Positions 25,023-34,479 of a DNA stretch of 64,000 bases are shown piece by piece; the first letter of the stretch is position 1; every line of letters starts with the position of its first letter. The stretch lies in the NCBI GenBank assembly GCA_029960045.1, contig JASCOV010000008.1:62001-126000 (forward strand), written 5' to 3'. A program made the position numbers and the translations under genes. The stretch is from Flavobacteriaceae bacterium PS02293 (GTDB taxonomy: Bacteria > Bacteroidota > Bacteroidia > Flavobacteriales > Weeksellaceae). Under the pieces are notes generated by a model. It was not told where the DNA came from. It ran no database searches and worked only from the letters and a program-made list of their open reading frames with translations.

Positions 25023-26171
25023 TTACGAAATCAAAAGATCTTCATAGTTTTTCTTTAGTAATTCCCAAATTACCTCTTGTTTATATTTCATCACACTGTT
25101 CCTTGCATCAATCTGAAGTTTATTATACAGTTCCTGATCCAGACATAAATTCATAACTTCTTGAACAGAATTTACATTTTTGGGAGGGAATATCAATCCG
25201 TTTTCTAGATTTGTAATGATCTCATTGCACCCATTAATATCTGAAACCATTGCTGGCAAGCCCATTGATAAAGCTTGTAAAACAACATTAGGAAAACCCT
25301 CTCTATAACTGGGAAAAATCAATGTATCACTAATTGCAAAATAAGGTCTTACATCTTTTTGAAATCCTACAGATATAATATTCGGATTTTTTTCTATTTC
25401 ATCTAATATTTCCTGAGATAAGGGATCCAAATCTTGCTCCAAGGGACCCACCAGAAGAAGTTTGATTTTTTTTAATTTCAAACTTTGGATATTTTTGAAG
25501 GCAGATATCAATTCGTTGATTCCTTTATCTTTTACCAATCTTCCTACGAATACAAAAACAAAATCATCCTCTGAAATTTTAAGATCTCGTTTTAATTCAT
25601 TTTTTACTTCTTCCGAAAATAAGGCAGGACTAAAATGGTTGACATCTATACCATTTGTACTTCCATTCCCAATAACTTTTAATTTATCTGCATTCCCCAA
25701 TTTTTCTTTTAAAATAAAATCATAAAGACCTTTAGAATTAGGATAAACATTGGTTGCGCAGCGGTATGTTAATTTCTCGACTTGGTTTAGCACTTTCCTT
25801 TTAAGACCAGAAGTTTCCATCAAAGGTAAGCCAGCAACTGTGTGAAGTCTGACTTTTACGCCTGCCAACTTAGCTGCCATCATCCCGATAAGTCCGGCTT
25901 TTGGTGTATGACTATGGACTATTTCCGGTTTTTCTTTTTTAAAATACGTATACATTTCCCACAAAGACTTTAAATCCTGAATTGGTGTTATTTTTCTGGT
26001 CATCTCGATGGTATAAGTTTTCACTCCAAGCTCTTTTCCGACTCTTTCCAAGTAGTCTTTATCTGCAGAAATGGCAGTTACATCATAATACTGGTTCATA
26101 AAGGTTAATTGTTTTCCCAGTAATTTTTCTACAGAAATCGGAACAGTCGTAATTCGGAAAAGCTTTGCCAT
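25023..26171 (-). CDS. Glycosyltransferase family 4 (CapM/PglA-like)
   Basis: 382 residues of GT-B fold: N-terminal acceptor half with IVHSHTPKAGLIGMMAAKLA (the SHTPKAG block of the CapM/PglA subgroup) and C-terminal donor half with VFVGRLVKDKGINELISAF and YREGFPNVVLQALSMGLP. The EX7E motif has Gln at its last position, as in this subgroup. It should add a sugar to an undecaprenyl-linked intermediate. It is the last gene of the polysaccharide locus, but an own promoter element (26187-26194) and a 90-bp gap suggest a separate transcript. Confidence 0.88.
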   Translation of the reverse strand: MAKLFRITTVPISVEKLLGKQLTFMNQYYDVTAISADKDYLERVGKELGVKTYTIEMTRKITPIQDLKSLWEMYTYFKKEKPEIVHSHTPKAGLIGMMAAKLAGVKVRLHTVAGLPLMETSGLKRKVLNQVEKLTYRCATNVYPNSKGLYDFILKEKLGNADKLKVIGNGSTNGIDVNHFSPALFSEEVKNELKRDLKISEDDFVFVFVGRLVKDKGINELISAFKNIQSLKLKKIKLLLVGPLEQDLDPLSQEILDEIEKNPNIISVGFQKDVRPYFAISDTLIFPSYREGFPNVVLQALSMGLPAMVSDINGCNEIITNLENGLIFPPKNVNSVQEVMNLCLDQELYNKLQIDARNSVMKYKQEVIWELLKKNYEDLLIS

Positions 26172-26186
26172 TTATAATTATTTTTG

Positions 26187-26194
26187 CAAATATA
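26187..26194 (-). promoter_or_regulatory. Bacteroidota -7 promoter element for the distal GT4 gene
   Basis: On the minus strand TATATTTG (TAnnTTTG) lies 15 bp upstream of the ATG; a second, TACTTTTG, lies a few bases further upstream. Confidence 0.55.
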
Positions 26195-26261
26195 GCAAAA
26201 GTAACATCTGCTTAAAGAGCTTAATAATTAACCATGTATATTGAAAGAGTAGAATTAATTA

Positions 26262-27326
26262 TTATTTAACCTTTTCATTGCTCAAAGATTTGGAAACGCT
26301 GAATATTTTTAGAACGACTACCATCACAAAAGGCAGATACATCACTTTTGTTCTTACAAAAATGCCCAAACAAGAATAGCGCTGAATGAAAAATAAAGAT
26401 GACACTACAAAAAACAAAAGCGAAATTCGGGCAAAAACGTCAAACTTTATGATTTTGTAACTACTGATGTAAACATACAAAGCATAAAACAATATCAAGA
26501 GAGTTAAAAAATTTTCTACACTCAGAATAAATGAAAATAGAGAATCTGCATCTGCAAATAATGGACGAAAATTAAGCGCAAAAAATTTCTCGAATAAATT
26601 ATAGCTAATCATAGGCACATAAGATCCTGCTCTTTTGAAAGCAATCAAAGAAGCATCATTACGTTCCAGAATATATGCAATATCGAATGGATCGCGGTTG
26701 AGAAGCTGCATTGTCATAAGATACATTAACAATACAGAAATCGACATAGAAACAATTATTAAGATTTTCTTCAATGTCAATTTTTTCTCATAAAACACCG
26801 TTGCTAAAGAAATAGAAATGAGTAGAAACATTGAGACGTGCGGGCGAATCATAACAAGTAATAGCCAGCCTAAAATATATTTGAAGCTTAAATAATTTCG
26901 CTGCGAATGCTTTATTAAAATCCAGGTAATTGTTAAAAAAACAATTGGCTCTTTACCAATGATTGATGTCCAGAAATGTAAATTAGGCAAAAGAAAGATT
27001 ACCATTAGCAAGTATTTAACCCAACTATTATTTGGTATTATATATTTTAAAGAAAATTTATAAAGCTCATAAATAGCAAAAAAACCTATCAAACTATGAA
27101 TTAAAAATCCTGTCCAAAATGGTAAATTCAATACTCTTACAAAAGGATAATTGATTAATTTAATAATATCTGTTCCTATATGAAAATAAGTTTTCCAATT
27201 TTGAGTAAAGTGCCAATATCTGTAGGAATCGCTTTTGTGTTGTAAATTATACTGCCATGCAATGACAGCAAAGATTAAATGATAAATTAAAAGAAAAACA
27301 GGAAACCCTAATCTTTTTAATTTCAT
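26262..27326 (-). CDS. EpsG/Wzy-like polysaccharide membrane protein (paralogue B)
   Basis: 354 residues with about ten hydrophobic helices. It is paralogous to the adjacent gene 27333-28505: both carry LPNLHFW, a conserved GK followed by an acidic residue (SIIGKEPIVFLT here), and RPH in a helix (MIRPHVSMFLLIS), then ILxVENxL near the end. Such proteins in this position are candidate polysaccharide polymerases or export factors of the EpsG/Wzy type. Polymerases have little sequence signature, so the function is inferred from context and topology. It follows its paralogue by six bases. Confidence 0.6.
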   Translation of the reverse strand: MKLKRLGFPVFLLIYHLIFAVIAWQYNLQHKSDSYRYWHFTQNWKTYFHIGTDIIKLINYPFVRVLNLPFWTGFLIHSLIGFFAIYELYKFSLKYIIPNNSWVKYLLMVIFLLPNLHFWTSIIGKEPIVFLTITWILIKHSQRNYLSFKYILGWLLLVMIRPHVSMFLLISISLATVFYEKKLTLKKILIIVSMSISVLLMYLMTMQLLNRDPFDIAYILERNDASLIAFKRAGSYVPMISYNLFEKFFALNFRPLFADADSLFSFILSVENFLTLLILFYALYVYISSYKIIKFDVFARISLLFFVVSSLFFIQRYSCLGIFVRTKVMYLPFVMVVVLKIFSVSKSLSNEKVK

Positions 27327-27332
27327 ATTACT

Positions 27333-28505
27333 CTATTTGAATCTTTTTTGATTTCTGATTTTATATTGTTGATAGGAGAAGACCCACATCAGATAAATTA
27401 TCATACCCGGAAGAAACATGTTCCGCATCCTAATCATTATACCGACATTTCCTAACGATTGTGAAAAAGCCAATGTACCGACAATCAGAAAAAACACCAA
27501 ACCTTTAACCACAAACGGTGCTGCTTTGAAAGCTCCAATAGGATTAGTTCGCATTGCTTTGACAAACAAAATTACTAATATTAGATTTTCTACTGATGCA
27601 ATTAGTCCATTGAGATTTCTGACATCAAAGAAAAACGGGCGAAACCAAAACGTCAATACTTTGAACGGAAATGGGTAAGAGGAAATATCTATGGCAGAAC
27701 CTGTATGTCCTTTGCTTAATGCTGCCGCTTTACCTGCAGCAAACTTATCGAAACCTTCTGCAGATGCTTCCTCAATTTTGGCGTACTCCATTACACTCGG
27801 CAAAATAGCAATTCCAATCCCTAACATAACCGCTGAGAATAGAAATCTTTGAAATGGTGACACTTTGCCGCCTAAGACATAGGCTAAACCAAATCCTACA
27901 AGCAAAAACAAGGTAATATGTGGTCTAATGGCCGTAGAAATTAGCAATGGTATTATTAAAAGAGGAATTCTTTGAAAAGGTTTCAGGAGCCCATAAACAA
28001 ACATTCCAATACATAAAAATAATGTTGTATCTTTTCCTACTCCTGCGCTCCAAAAGTGAAGATTTGGAAGAAAGAATACCAAAGGGAACAAGACATAACC
28101 TTTGATCATTACATTATATGGAACAGTACGTGCTGCTATCAGGAAAAAATAAGTTATCCCCATAAAGCCCAATAAGCTGTAAAACATTGTATTGGAAAGA
28201 AAAGACATCCCCATAACATTAGCTGGAATGTAATTGAATGCTTTCATAAATGCTGTTCCTTCTCCTCCTTTTATATCAATTAAAAAATTTTCAAAAGACA
28301 TTATTTTTGCACCAGACCAATATTGCCAAGCGTCGCCTCCTCCATTATTTGTAATAAAAAAATAAGCAAGACCTAATACAAAATGAAATAGAGCCAGTTT
28401 TTTAAGAACTGGCAAATAAATTAATTCTTTTGTTTCCAATAACAGTTTTGGAAACTGTATTGCTAGGAAAATAAATAAAGGGATATAGAGACAATCTAAA
28501 ATCAT
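27333..28505 (-). CDS. EpsG/Wzy-like polysaccharide membrane protein (paralogue A)
   Basis: 390 residues, about ten membrane helices. Shared with its neighbour: LPNLHFWSAGVGKDTTLFL, the TAIRPHITLFLLVG helix and IASVENLILVI towards the C-terminus. A longer N-terminus and a soluble loop (about 245-275, KIEEASAEGFDKFAAGK) distinguish it. Probable O-unit polymerase of the locus, by position and topology. Its start overlaps the stop of the upstream glycosyltransferase gene by four bases (ATGA). Confidence 0.6.
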   Translation of the reverse strand: MILDCLYIPLFIFLAIQFPKLLLETKELIYLPVLKKLALFHFVLGLAYFFITNNGGGDAWQYWSGAKIMSFENFLIDIKGGEGTAFMKAFNYIPANVMGMSFLSNTMFYSLLGFMGITYFFLIAARTVPYNVMIKGYVLFPLVFFLPNLHFWSAGVGKDTTLFLCIGMFVYGLLKPFQRIPLLIIPLLISTAIRPHITLFLLVGFGLAYVLGGKVSPFQRFLFSAVMLGIGIAILPSVMEYAKIEEASAEGFDKFAAGKAAALSKGHTGSAIDISSYPFPFKVLTFWFRPFFFDVRNLNGLIASVENLILVILFVKAMRTNPIGAFKAAPFVVKGLVFFLIVGTLAFSQSLGNVGIMIRMRNMFLPGMIIYLMWVFSYQQYKIRNQKRFK

Positions 28506-29557
28506 GAATTCAAAATATTAACCCACCGTTCAGCAGTAACCTGAATACAAAAATTTTCTTCAACCAAATTTCTAGCATCCCGTCCCATCTTCATTCTTTT
28601 CTGGTCATTCTTTTTTAAAAATGAAATTTTGTCAATCCATTCTTGTTTACTTCTTGCAATGAAGCCTGATTTGTTATCAACACAAACTTCTTTATTCATA
28701 CCAACATCGGAGGCAATTCCTGGAATTCCACAGGCTGCATACTGAATCAATTTGTAGGCACATTTTCCTTTTTCCCATTCAGAATCCTGAAGGGGCATAA
28801 TGCCAACATCCATTTTAAGAATTTCCGAAACTTCTGTATTTTCTTTCCATGGAATGTATTTTACATTTTTGCCAAGATCCATATCTTCAGTAATTCCAAC
28901 AATATTGAAATAGATATTTGGTTCTTGATCTTGTAACTCTTTCATCCATTCTTTGCAAGGTAGCAGATGCTTTTCAAATGTAGTTTTTGTACCAATCCAG
29001 CCTACTATAAACTTTTCTGAGCTGGAGTTTTCTTTAAGTGGATAACGATCCAAATCTATTACCGTTGGAATTATCTCAATATTTTCAGCTCCAGAAATTT
29101 GCGCATATTCTGCAAGATATTTGTTTCCTGCTACGACAGTCCCGCTAAGTTTCATCACATTGGCGATCTTACTGCCAAGGAATTTTTTAATAATAAAATT
29201 TGAACTTTGATCATAATTATGAAAAATGGCATCGTCATAATCTACAATATATTTGACCCTTGCAATATTTAATATCCATTCCGCAAGTGCAGGAAAAAAC
29301 GGGAATATTTCTTTTTCGATTATTACTTTGTCATATTTCATGATTGAGAACATCACAAAGAATCTTTTAAAGTAGGATTTTAGAACAACGCCAATATTTT
29401 TTTTACCTGCATAAAAATCCTTGAGATAAGCCTCATCGAAAAAAGGTTTTATTGTGATATTAAAACCTACTTCTTCCAAATAAGGGACGTACTGATAGCT
29501 CCGCATCCTGCTACTGCCAGCCATTCTTGTGTATTTGGTAAGATATAGAATTTTCAT
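28502..29557 (-). CDS. Glycosyltransferase (GT4-like)
   Basis: 351 residues of GT-B type: MKILYLTKYTRMAGSSRMRS with the glycine/serine N-terminal loop, YIVDYDDAIFHNY (an acidic DDAIF motif as in some hexosyltransferases), KFIVGWIGTKTTFEKHL and KCAYKLIQYAACGIPGIASDVG in the donor half. It probably adds one residue of the repeat unit. Its ATG overlaps the TAA of a glycosyltransferase remnant (29557-29724) as TAATG, showing it was once translationally coupled to an upstream gene that has since been deleted. Confidence 0.85.
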   Translation of the reverse strand: MKILYLTKYTRMAGSSRMRSYQYVPYLEEVGFNITIKPFFDEAYLKDFYAGKKNIGVVLKSYFKRFFVMFSIMKYDKVIIEKEIFPFFPALAEWILNIARVKYIVDYDDAIFHNYDQSSNFIIKKFLGSKIANVMKLSGTVVAGNKYLAEYAQISGAENIEIIPTVIDLDRYPLKENSSSEKFIVGWIGTKTTFEKHLLPCKEWMKELQDQEPNIYFNIVGITEDMDLGKNVKYIPWKENTEVSEILKMDVGIMPLQDSEWEKGKCAYKLIQYAACGIPGIASDVGMNKEVCVDNKSGFIARSKQEWIDKISFLKKNDQKRMKMGRDARNLVEENFCIQVTAERWVNILNS

Positions 29558-29724
29558 TAATTGGTTTTGTTTATAGCGTGAATAAATGATTCTGCAACTG
29601 CTTCCAAAGAGAAATACTTTTCTGTTATATTATTTCTGCCGGCAAATATAGCCTTTTCTAAAAAAAACAGTGATTTGTATATTCTAAGATTGTATTCTGA
29701 AGAATTACCATAGAGATAACATCG
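29557..29724 (-). pseudogene. C-terminal remnant of a deleted GT4 glycosyltransferase
   Basis: On the minus strand an open stretch of 55 codons ends in TAA at 29557-29559. It encodes CYLYGNSSEYN, then FFLEKAIFAGRNNITEKYFS and LEAVAESFIHAINKTN. These align with the last 55 or so residues of the glycosyltransferase at 32228-33415 (CYLFDHSFE, FLEKVIFADNN, YFSLEASAASYIKALDI). A stop codon precedes the stretch and no start is available, so it is a truncated relic of an earlier gene of the operon. Confidence 0.8.
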
Positions 29725-29840
29725 AAGTTAGAACATCACTAGTATATTGGAAAACACACATTTTAGCTTAAAAAAATTAAATACAAAATTCGTAGATGAT
29801 TATTTGGTGAGAAAAACATAATAGAAATGGAATACAAAAT

Positions 29841-30782
29841 TTATTTTTTCAAATACTTGTTTAAATCTATGGCTAATTGTTTCGAAAAGGCATGTGCGCC
29901 AATCCCAGATAAGTGGCTCATATCTTTCCAATAAGTTAATGAATTATTGCTTTTAAAGAAATCTGTATAATCTAAATATATGTAATGGTTTTCTTTCATA
30001 AAATCAGCCACCAAAATATTATCTTCTTTGCAATCATCTACGTATATTGGGGATGCAACAAAAATTAAATTCTTATTATTTGCTTTACAGAATTCAGAGA
30101 TATCTTTAAAAACCTGAATGGTTATAGCGTTAATTTTTGGGGTCTTATCGCATTCTTCGGGTGGAGTTTTTTGGATAAGTTTTCTCAGATTTTCTTGTTG
30201 AGAAGGACTAATTTCATTGGCATCATAACCGTCATAACTTTTGTAATTATATTTTGGAAATAGATAATTATATAGAATACTAACAATGTAACCATTATAA
30301 CCAATACACCAAAAGACTTTTTGAAATGGATTATCCTGTTTGTACTTATTAATATTATCCTTAATCACAGTATTCCTGCTGTATTTGGTTTTAAGTGCAT
30401 CTAAGTCTTGTCCATTGTATTTAGAATCTAACATATAACGAATGTCAACGTTAAATATAATGGTTTGTTTTTTATTTTTTGGAAGGGTTTTCAATAATGT
30501 GGCAGGATATGCGATCTTTCGTCCGTCCATTCCAATATTATACCCATTAGCACTTAATTCATTAATCTCAAAATGCCGATTTGCTCTTGAACTTCCAAAG
30601 ACAATTAAGTCTTTTGAATCTTTAATTTTCAAAAAATGGTTTAATTTACCAATACCTTGTCCTGTGTAGACTTTGTCACTAATTTTGTTAAGTGTAAAAT
30701 AGGCAATTTTATCGAGAACAAATGATATCACAAAAATTGCTAAGAAAATTTTTGTGAAGTATATAATATTTTTTTTCTGCAC
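29841..30782 (-). CDS. Membrane-anchored SGNH-like protein, partner of the MBOAT acyltransferase
   Basis: 313 residues with one N-terminal membrane helix (FLAIFVISFVLDKIAYF) and an extracytoplasmic SGNH-like domain: nucleophile candidate Ser64 or Ser65 in DLIVFGSSRANRHFEI, GRKIAYPATLL, and the C-terminal Asp/His pair in WKDMSHLSGIGAHAFS. Genes of this type next to an AlgI-like MBOAT form DltB/DltD- or AlgI/AlgJ-like pairs that transfer acyl groups onto exported polysaccharides. It starts five bases after the MBOAT gene. No gene follows it directly: the 116 bp before the glycosyltransferase remnant hold no ORF. Confidence 0.75.
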   Translation of the reverse strand: MQKKNIIYFTKIFLAIFVISFVLDKIAYFTLNKISDKVYTGQGIGKLNHFLKIKDSKDLIVFGSSRANRHFEINELSANGYNIGMDGRKIAYPATLLKTLPKNKKQTIIFNVDIRYMLDSKYNGQDLDALKTKYSRNTVIKDNINKYKQDNPFQKVFWCIGYNGYIVSILYNYLFPKYNYKSYDGYDANEISPSQQENLRKLIQKTPPEECDKTPKINAITIQVFKDISEFCKANNKNLIFVASPIYVDDCKEDNILVADFMKENHYIYLDYTDFFKSNNSLTYWKDMSHLSGIGAHAFSKQLAIDLNKYLKK

Positions 30783-30787
30783 AGTAG

Positions 30788-32209
30788 TTAAAATTGAAAG
30801 TAAATAAAATTATTTGAATCTGAGTAAAATAAACAGATCATTATTAAAATTATGGAAGTAAAAATTGCAGTTTTTGCAATACCCCAACTTCCTGCTAATT
30901 CTTCTAAAGGGATATCTTTTTTCCTTAGATAAATATCAAATAAAAAGCCTAAAATAAGAACAAATATTCCATTAATAAAAACATTAATATCTCCTATGTA
31001 AGGAGCTTTAAAGCTATAATTAAAAATTTTGGAAAGAATTAACCTTGTGTTTTCAAAAGTTTGTGAACGGAAGAATATCCAAGCAAAACATACAATTGCG
31101 AAAGTGGAAATATATCCTAAATAGGAGATAAATTTATTATTGAAAATTTTATATTTCTTTGACATCACAAATTTTTCAATACTCAATACAAACCCGTGTA
31201 TTCCTCCCCAGATTACAAAATTCCAGGAGCTCCCATGCCAAAGTCCGCCAAGCAACATTGTAATCATCAGGTTTCTATATGTTATTATAACGCCTTTTCT
31301 ATTTCCTCCTAAGGATATATACAGATAATCACGCAACCAAAATGATAGCGACATGTGCCATTTTCTCCAAAACTCTGTTAATGATTTTGAAAAATATGGA
31401 AGATTAAAATTTTGTAAAAACCGGAAACCCAACATTTTTGCTGTTCCAATTGCTATGTCAGAGTAACCTGAAAAATCATAATATATTTGAAACGCATAGA
31501 GTATTGTCGCAATTATAAGTGTATTGGAATTGTAGAAATCCGGATTCCCGTAAACTGTATCCACATAAGCGGCAATACTATCCGCAATTACTATCTTTCT
31601 AAAAAATCCTATTGCAATTTGAAAAATACCGGCATTGAATAACTCTCTGTCAAACTTACGAGGAACGTCTATCTGCAACAGTAAGTTTGATGCTCTTTCT
31701 ATCGGACCAGCAACCAATTGAGGAAAAAAAGCTTTAAACGTGAAAAAGCTAATAGGATTAGTAACCGGTTTTATATTGCCACGATAAATATCAATAATGT
31801 AGCTCAAAGCCTGAAAAGTATAAAAACTGATTCCTACAGGCAGTATTATATTCAATGTAAATGCTGAAGATTTAAGACCAATTCCGTTTGACAAACTTAT
31901 AAAAGAATCTATAAAGAAATTAAAATACTTAAAAAAACCTAGCAGACCAAGATTAAAAATTAATGCAACATAAAGGAGTCGTTTTTTCTGCTTCTTATCT
32001 GTTGCTTTAAAAATATACTTCCCCAATATAAAATTTACTAAGGAGTTTAAAAATAACAAAAATAAAAATCTCCAGTCCCACCAGCCATAAAAAATATAAC
32101 TAGCAATAAGAAGTAATAAATTTTGAACTTTCAAATTTTTATTTGTCAGCCAATAGAGTACAAATACTATTGTAAAAAAGATTAAAAATTCTGTTGAGTT
32201 AAATAACAT
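30788..32209 (-). CDS. MBOAT family O-acyltransferase (AlgI-like)
   Basis: 473 residues, about eleven membrane helices. Family signatures: FLIFFTIVFVLYW start, ASYIFYGWWDWRFL, LPVGISFYTFQALSYIIDIYRG, FFPQLVAGPIERA, the conserved YYDFSGYSDIAIG and TEFWRKWHMSLSFWLRDYLY, and the active-site His in GGLWHGSSWNFVIWG. It moves acyl (often acetyl) groups across the membrane for attachment to polysaccharide, acting with the SGNH partner encoded next. It follows the GT4 gene at 32228 by 18 bp. Confidence 0.92.
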   Translation of the reverse strand: MLFNSTEFLIFFTIVFVLYWLTNKNLKVQNLLLLIASYIFYGWWDWRFLFLLFLNSLVNFILGKYIFKATDKKQKKRLLYVALIFNLGLLGFFKYFNFFIDSFISLSNGIGLKSSAFTLNIILPVGISFYTFQALSYIIDIYRGNIKPVTNPISFFTFKAFFPQLVAGPIERASNLLLQIDVPRKFDRELFNAGIFQIAIGFFRKIVIADSIAAYVDTVYGNPDFYNSNTLIIATILYAFQIYYDFSGYSDIAIGTAKMLGFRFLQNFNLPYFSKSLTEFWRKWHMSLSFWLRDYLYISLGGNRKGVIITYRNLMITMLLGGLWHGSSWNFVIWGGIHGFVLSIEKFVMSKKYKIFNNKFISYLGYISTFAIVCFAWIFFRSQTFENTRLILSKIFNYSFKAPYIGDINVFINGIFVLILGFLFDIYLRKKDIPLEELAGSWGIAKTAIFTSIILIMICLFYSDSNNFIYFQF

Positions 32210-32227
32210 GGTTTGCTTATTTGGTTT

Positions 32228-33415
32228 TTATATTATATCTAATGCTTTAATATATGAGGCAGCGGAAGCTTCTAACGAAAAGTATTTTTTAGCTTTTTCT
32301 GCAATCATATTATTATCGGCAAATATAACTTTTTCTAAGAAGCTGTTAATCTGTGTTTTTTGTTGTCCCAATTCAAAAGAATGATCAAAAAGATAACATT
32401 CTTCGAAGTGTCCCAATATATCATCTGTATCGCCAATTCCCTTGCTGGCAATAACTGGTAATCCGCATAGAAGATATTCGCCCAATTTTATAGGAGCAAC
32501 GCCTTGCATACTGAAACTTGGCTTGCGCAATGCAAAAGCAACATCTCCTGCATTTAAATAAAAGGGAACCTCATCTGACTTAACAGATTTCAAAATTACA
32601 TTTGACCGTAACGCTTTCGGAATATTTTGTTCTGCAAACTCCGTATTTCCTGTAAGAATAAGAAATTTGGAATGATTTGTTTTATTATTTTTAAAAATCC
32701 CCAGCATTTCCGGCAGGCAATATTGTGGACCTAAAGAACCTGCATAGACAAATAGAAATTCGTTTTCCAATCCCAATTCTTTACGGGCTTTCAATTTTGA
32801 ATCATTATTTAACTTAAAAAGGTTTTTGTCCCTTCCGTTGAAGACAACAGAAAATTTGCATCTGCTCTCCTCTCCAATATTGCTGATATGAACATCGATT
32901 GCTTTTTGAGATCTGGTGATAACAGCATTTGCATTTTTAAGCATTTTGGTTTCCGCTGATTTAAGAAAATTGTAGAGGAAAGAATCCTTCTTCAAACCTG
33001 CAAAATCGACTCTTTCTTCTATTGGAAGTCCATCCGCATCGAAAATGAGTGTGGTTTTTTTATTTTTAATTTGATTGACCATCATTGCCGGAAATGTGCT
33101 TCTTGGCATTATGATATCAATATTATTTTCCCGGATATATTTTTTGATTTTGCCTGATGATGAGAAAACTGTCATCAAGCTTCCTAGAGATACATTAGGT
33201 TTCCTGATAATTGGCAACGCAGAATATAGAATGCCCATTTTTTCTGCTGCATTTTTGGTTTGGTTGATCTTTTTTTCATCTGCCCAGGTGAATTGCAAAA
33301 CGTGAAATTTCACATCATTCACCTTTGCAATTTCCTTAAAAATAGGCATAAACAAACCTTCCATGTAAGAAGTTTGCGGGCCATCCCAAGTGATGAAAAG
33401 AATGTTTTTAGGCAT
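32228..33415 (-). CDS. Glycosyltransferase family 4
   Basis: 395 residues of GT-B fold: PKNILFITWDGPQTSYMEGL at the N-terminus, VITRSQKAIDVHI, FLFVYAGSLGPQYCLPEMLG at the start of the donor half and GVAPIKLGEYLLCGLPVIAS in place of the usual EX7E segment. It likely adds one sugar of the repeat unit. Its C-terminus is homologous to the relic at 29557-29724. The start overlaps the stop of the upstream gene by one base (TAATG at 33413-33417). Confidence 0.87.
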   Translation of the reverse strand: MPKNILFITWDGPQTSYMEGLFMPIFKEIAKVNDVKFHVLQFTWADEKKINQTKNAAEKMGILYSALPIIRKPNVSLGSLMTVFSSSGKIKKYIRENNIDIIMPRSTFPAMMVNQIKNKKTTLIFDADGLPIEERVDFAGLKKDSFLYNFLKSAETKMLKNANAVITRSQKAIDVHISNIGEESRCKFSVVFNGRDKNLFKLNNDSKLKARKELGLENEFLFVYAGSLGPQYCLPEMLGIFKNNKTNHSKFLILTGNTEFAEQNIPKALRSNVILKSVKSDEVPFYLNAGDVAFALRKPSFSMQGVAPIKLGEYLLCGLPVIASKGIGDTDDILGHFEECYLFDHSFELGQQKTQINSFLEKVIFADNNMIAEKAKKYFSLEASAASYIKALDII

Positions 33416-34479
33416 TATTGTTTTTTATAAATTTTCATTAGAGATTGTATATGCCCTTCTAGTGAAAATCCTGTTTTCACTGTATCAAATGAGTTGTCAC
33501 CAATCTTCTTCCTTTCCGATTCCGGCAAGTCCAGCACAGTTTTCAGGTTCTGATAGATATTTTCTTCATCTATGATGCTGGTTATAAAACCATTTTCACC
33601 ATTGACAATAATATCTTCTACTCCACCAACAAGTGTCGTAACAGAGACCAACCGCATTGCCATAGCTTCTAATAGTGAGTTTGAAAAACCTTCGTTATTA
33701 GAGGTTGAGAGGTAAACATCGGCATTTTTTAAATATGTCAAGGGGTCGGTAATAAATCCTAAAAATTCTACCTGACCCTCTATATCCAATTCCTTAGCAT
33801 AGTTTTTTAAAGATTCTAACAAAGGTCCGTCTCCCAAAATCAAAAATTTTAAATTGTAGCCATTTTTAATAAGCTTAGCAATTACTCTCAAAGAAACTTC
33901 TATTCTTTTTTTTTCTACTAAACGAGCTACCGAAATAATTGTCAGTTCAGATTGTGATTGTTTAAATACCTTTTGTTCTGATGGTATATCTATAAAATTA
34001 TAAATCTTTGCAACCTTGCTTTGAGATAAATTATATTTCTGCATCAGACTTTTAACAACCATTCCTGATTCACCGATGACAGAATTTGCCAATCTGAATA
34101 TATATTTAAAGATCAAATTGGCCGTTTTTGATTGAGTATCACTACCCCAATCTTCACAAACTATGATTGGAACATTAGCTAATTTTCCTGCAATTACGCC
34201 ATGAAAATTAGCTTCAGCACCAGATGTATGTATTACATCTGGTGCTTCTTTTTTTAAAAATTGATATAAGTGATATATTGTGCTTATTGAAGGAATTTTG
34301 TACGGAAGATTCAAAGTCTCAACTCTTTTTCCGTTTTGTTGTATTTTCCCTTCTGCTGCTCCTCCTTTATTAATTGCTACATAAACCCACTCATTATCAT
34401 CGTTCCAAAAAGATAAATTCTCTTTTTTTCGTTCAATACCTCCAAAATTTAAAAATGTAGTTAAGTGAATTATTTTCAT
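33415..34479 (-). CDS. Glycosyltransferase family 4
   Basis: 354 residues with classical GT4 motifs: FLNFGGIERKKENLSF near the N-terminus, DVIHTSGAEANFHGV, LTIISVARLVEKKRIEVSLR, and the donor motif STSNNEGFSNSLLEAMAMRL, which retains both glutamates of EX7E. It should use a nucleotide sugar with retention of configuration. It overlaps the GT2 gene upstream by four bases and the next GT4 by one, so translation is coupled. Confidence 0.9.
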   Translation of the reverse strand: MKIIHLTTFLNFGGIERKKENLSFWNDDNEWVYVAINKGGAAEGKIQQNGKRVETLNLPYKIPSISTIYHLYQFLKKEAPDVIHTSGAEANFHGVIAGKLANVPIIVCEDWGSDTQSKTANLIFKYIFRLANSVIGESGMVVKSLMQKYNLSQSKVAKIYNFIDIPSEQKVFKQSQSELTIISVARLVEKKRIEVSLRVIAKLIKNGYNLKFLILGDGPLLESLKNYAKELDIEGQVEFLGFITDPLTYLKNADVYLSTSNNEGFSNSLLEAMAMRLVSVTTLVGGVEDIIVNGENGFITSIIDEENIYQNLKTVLDLPESERKKIGDNSFDTVKTGFSLEGHIQSLMKIYKKQ

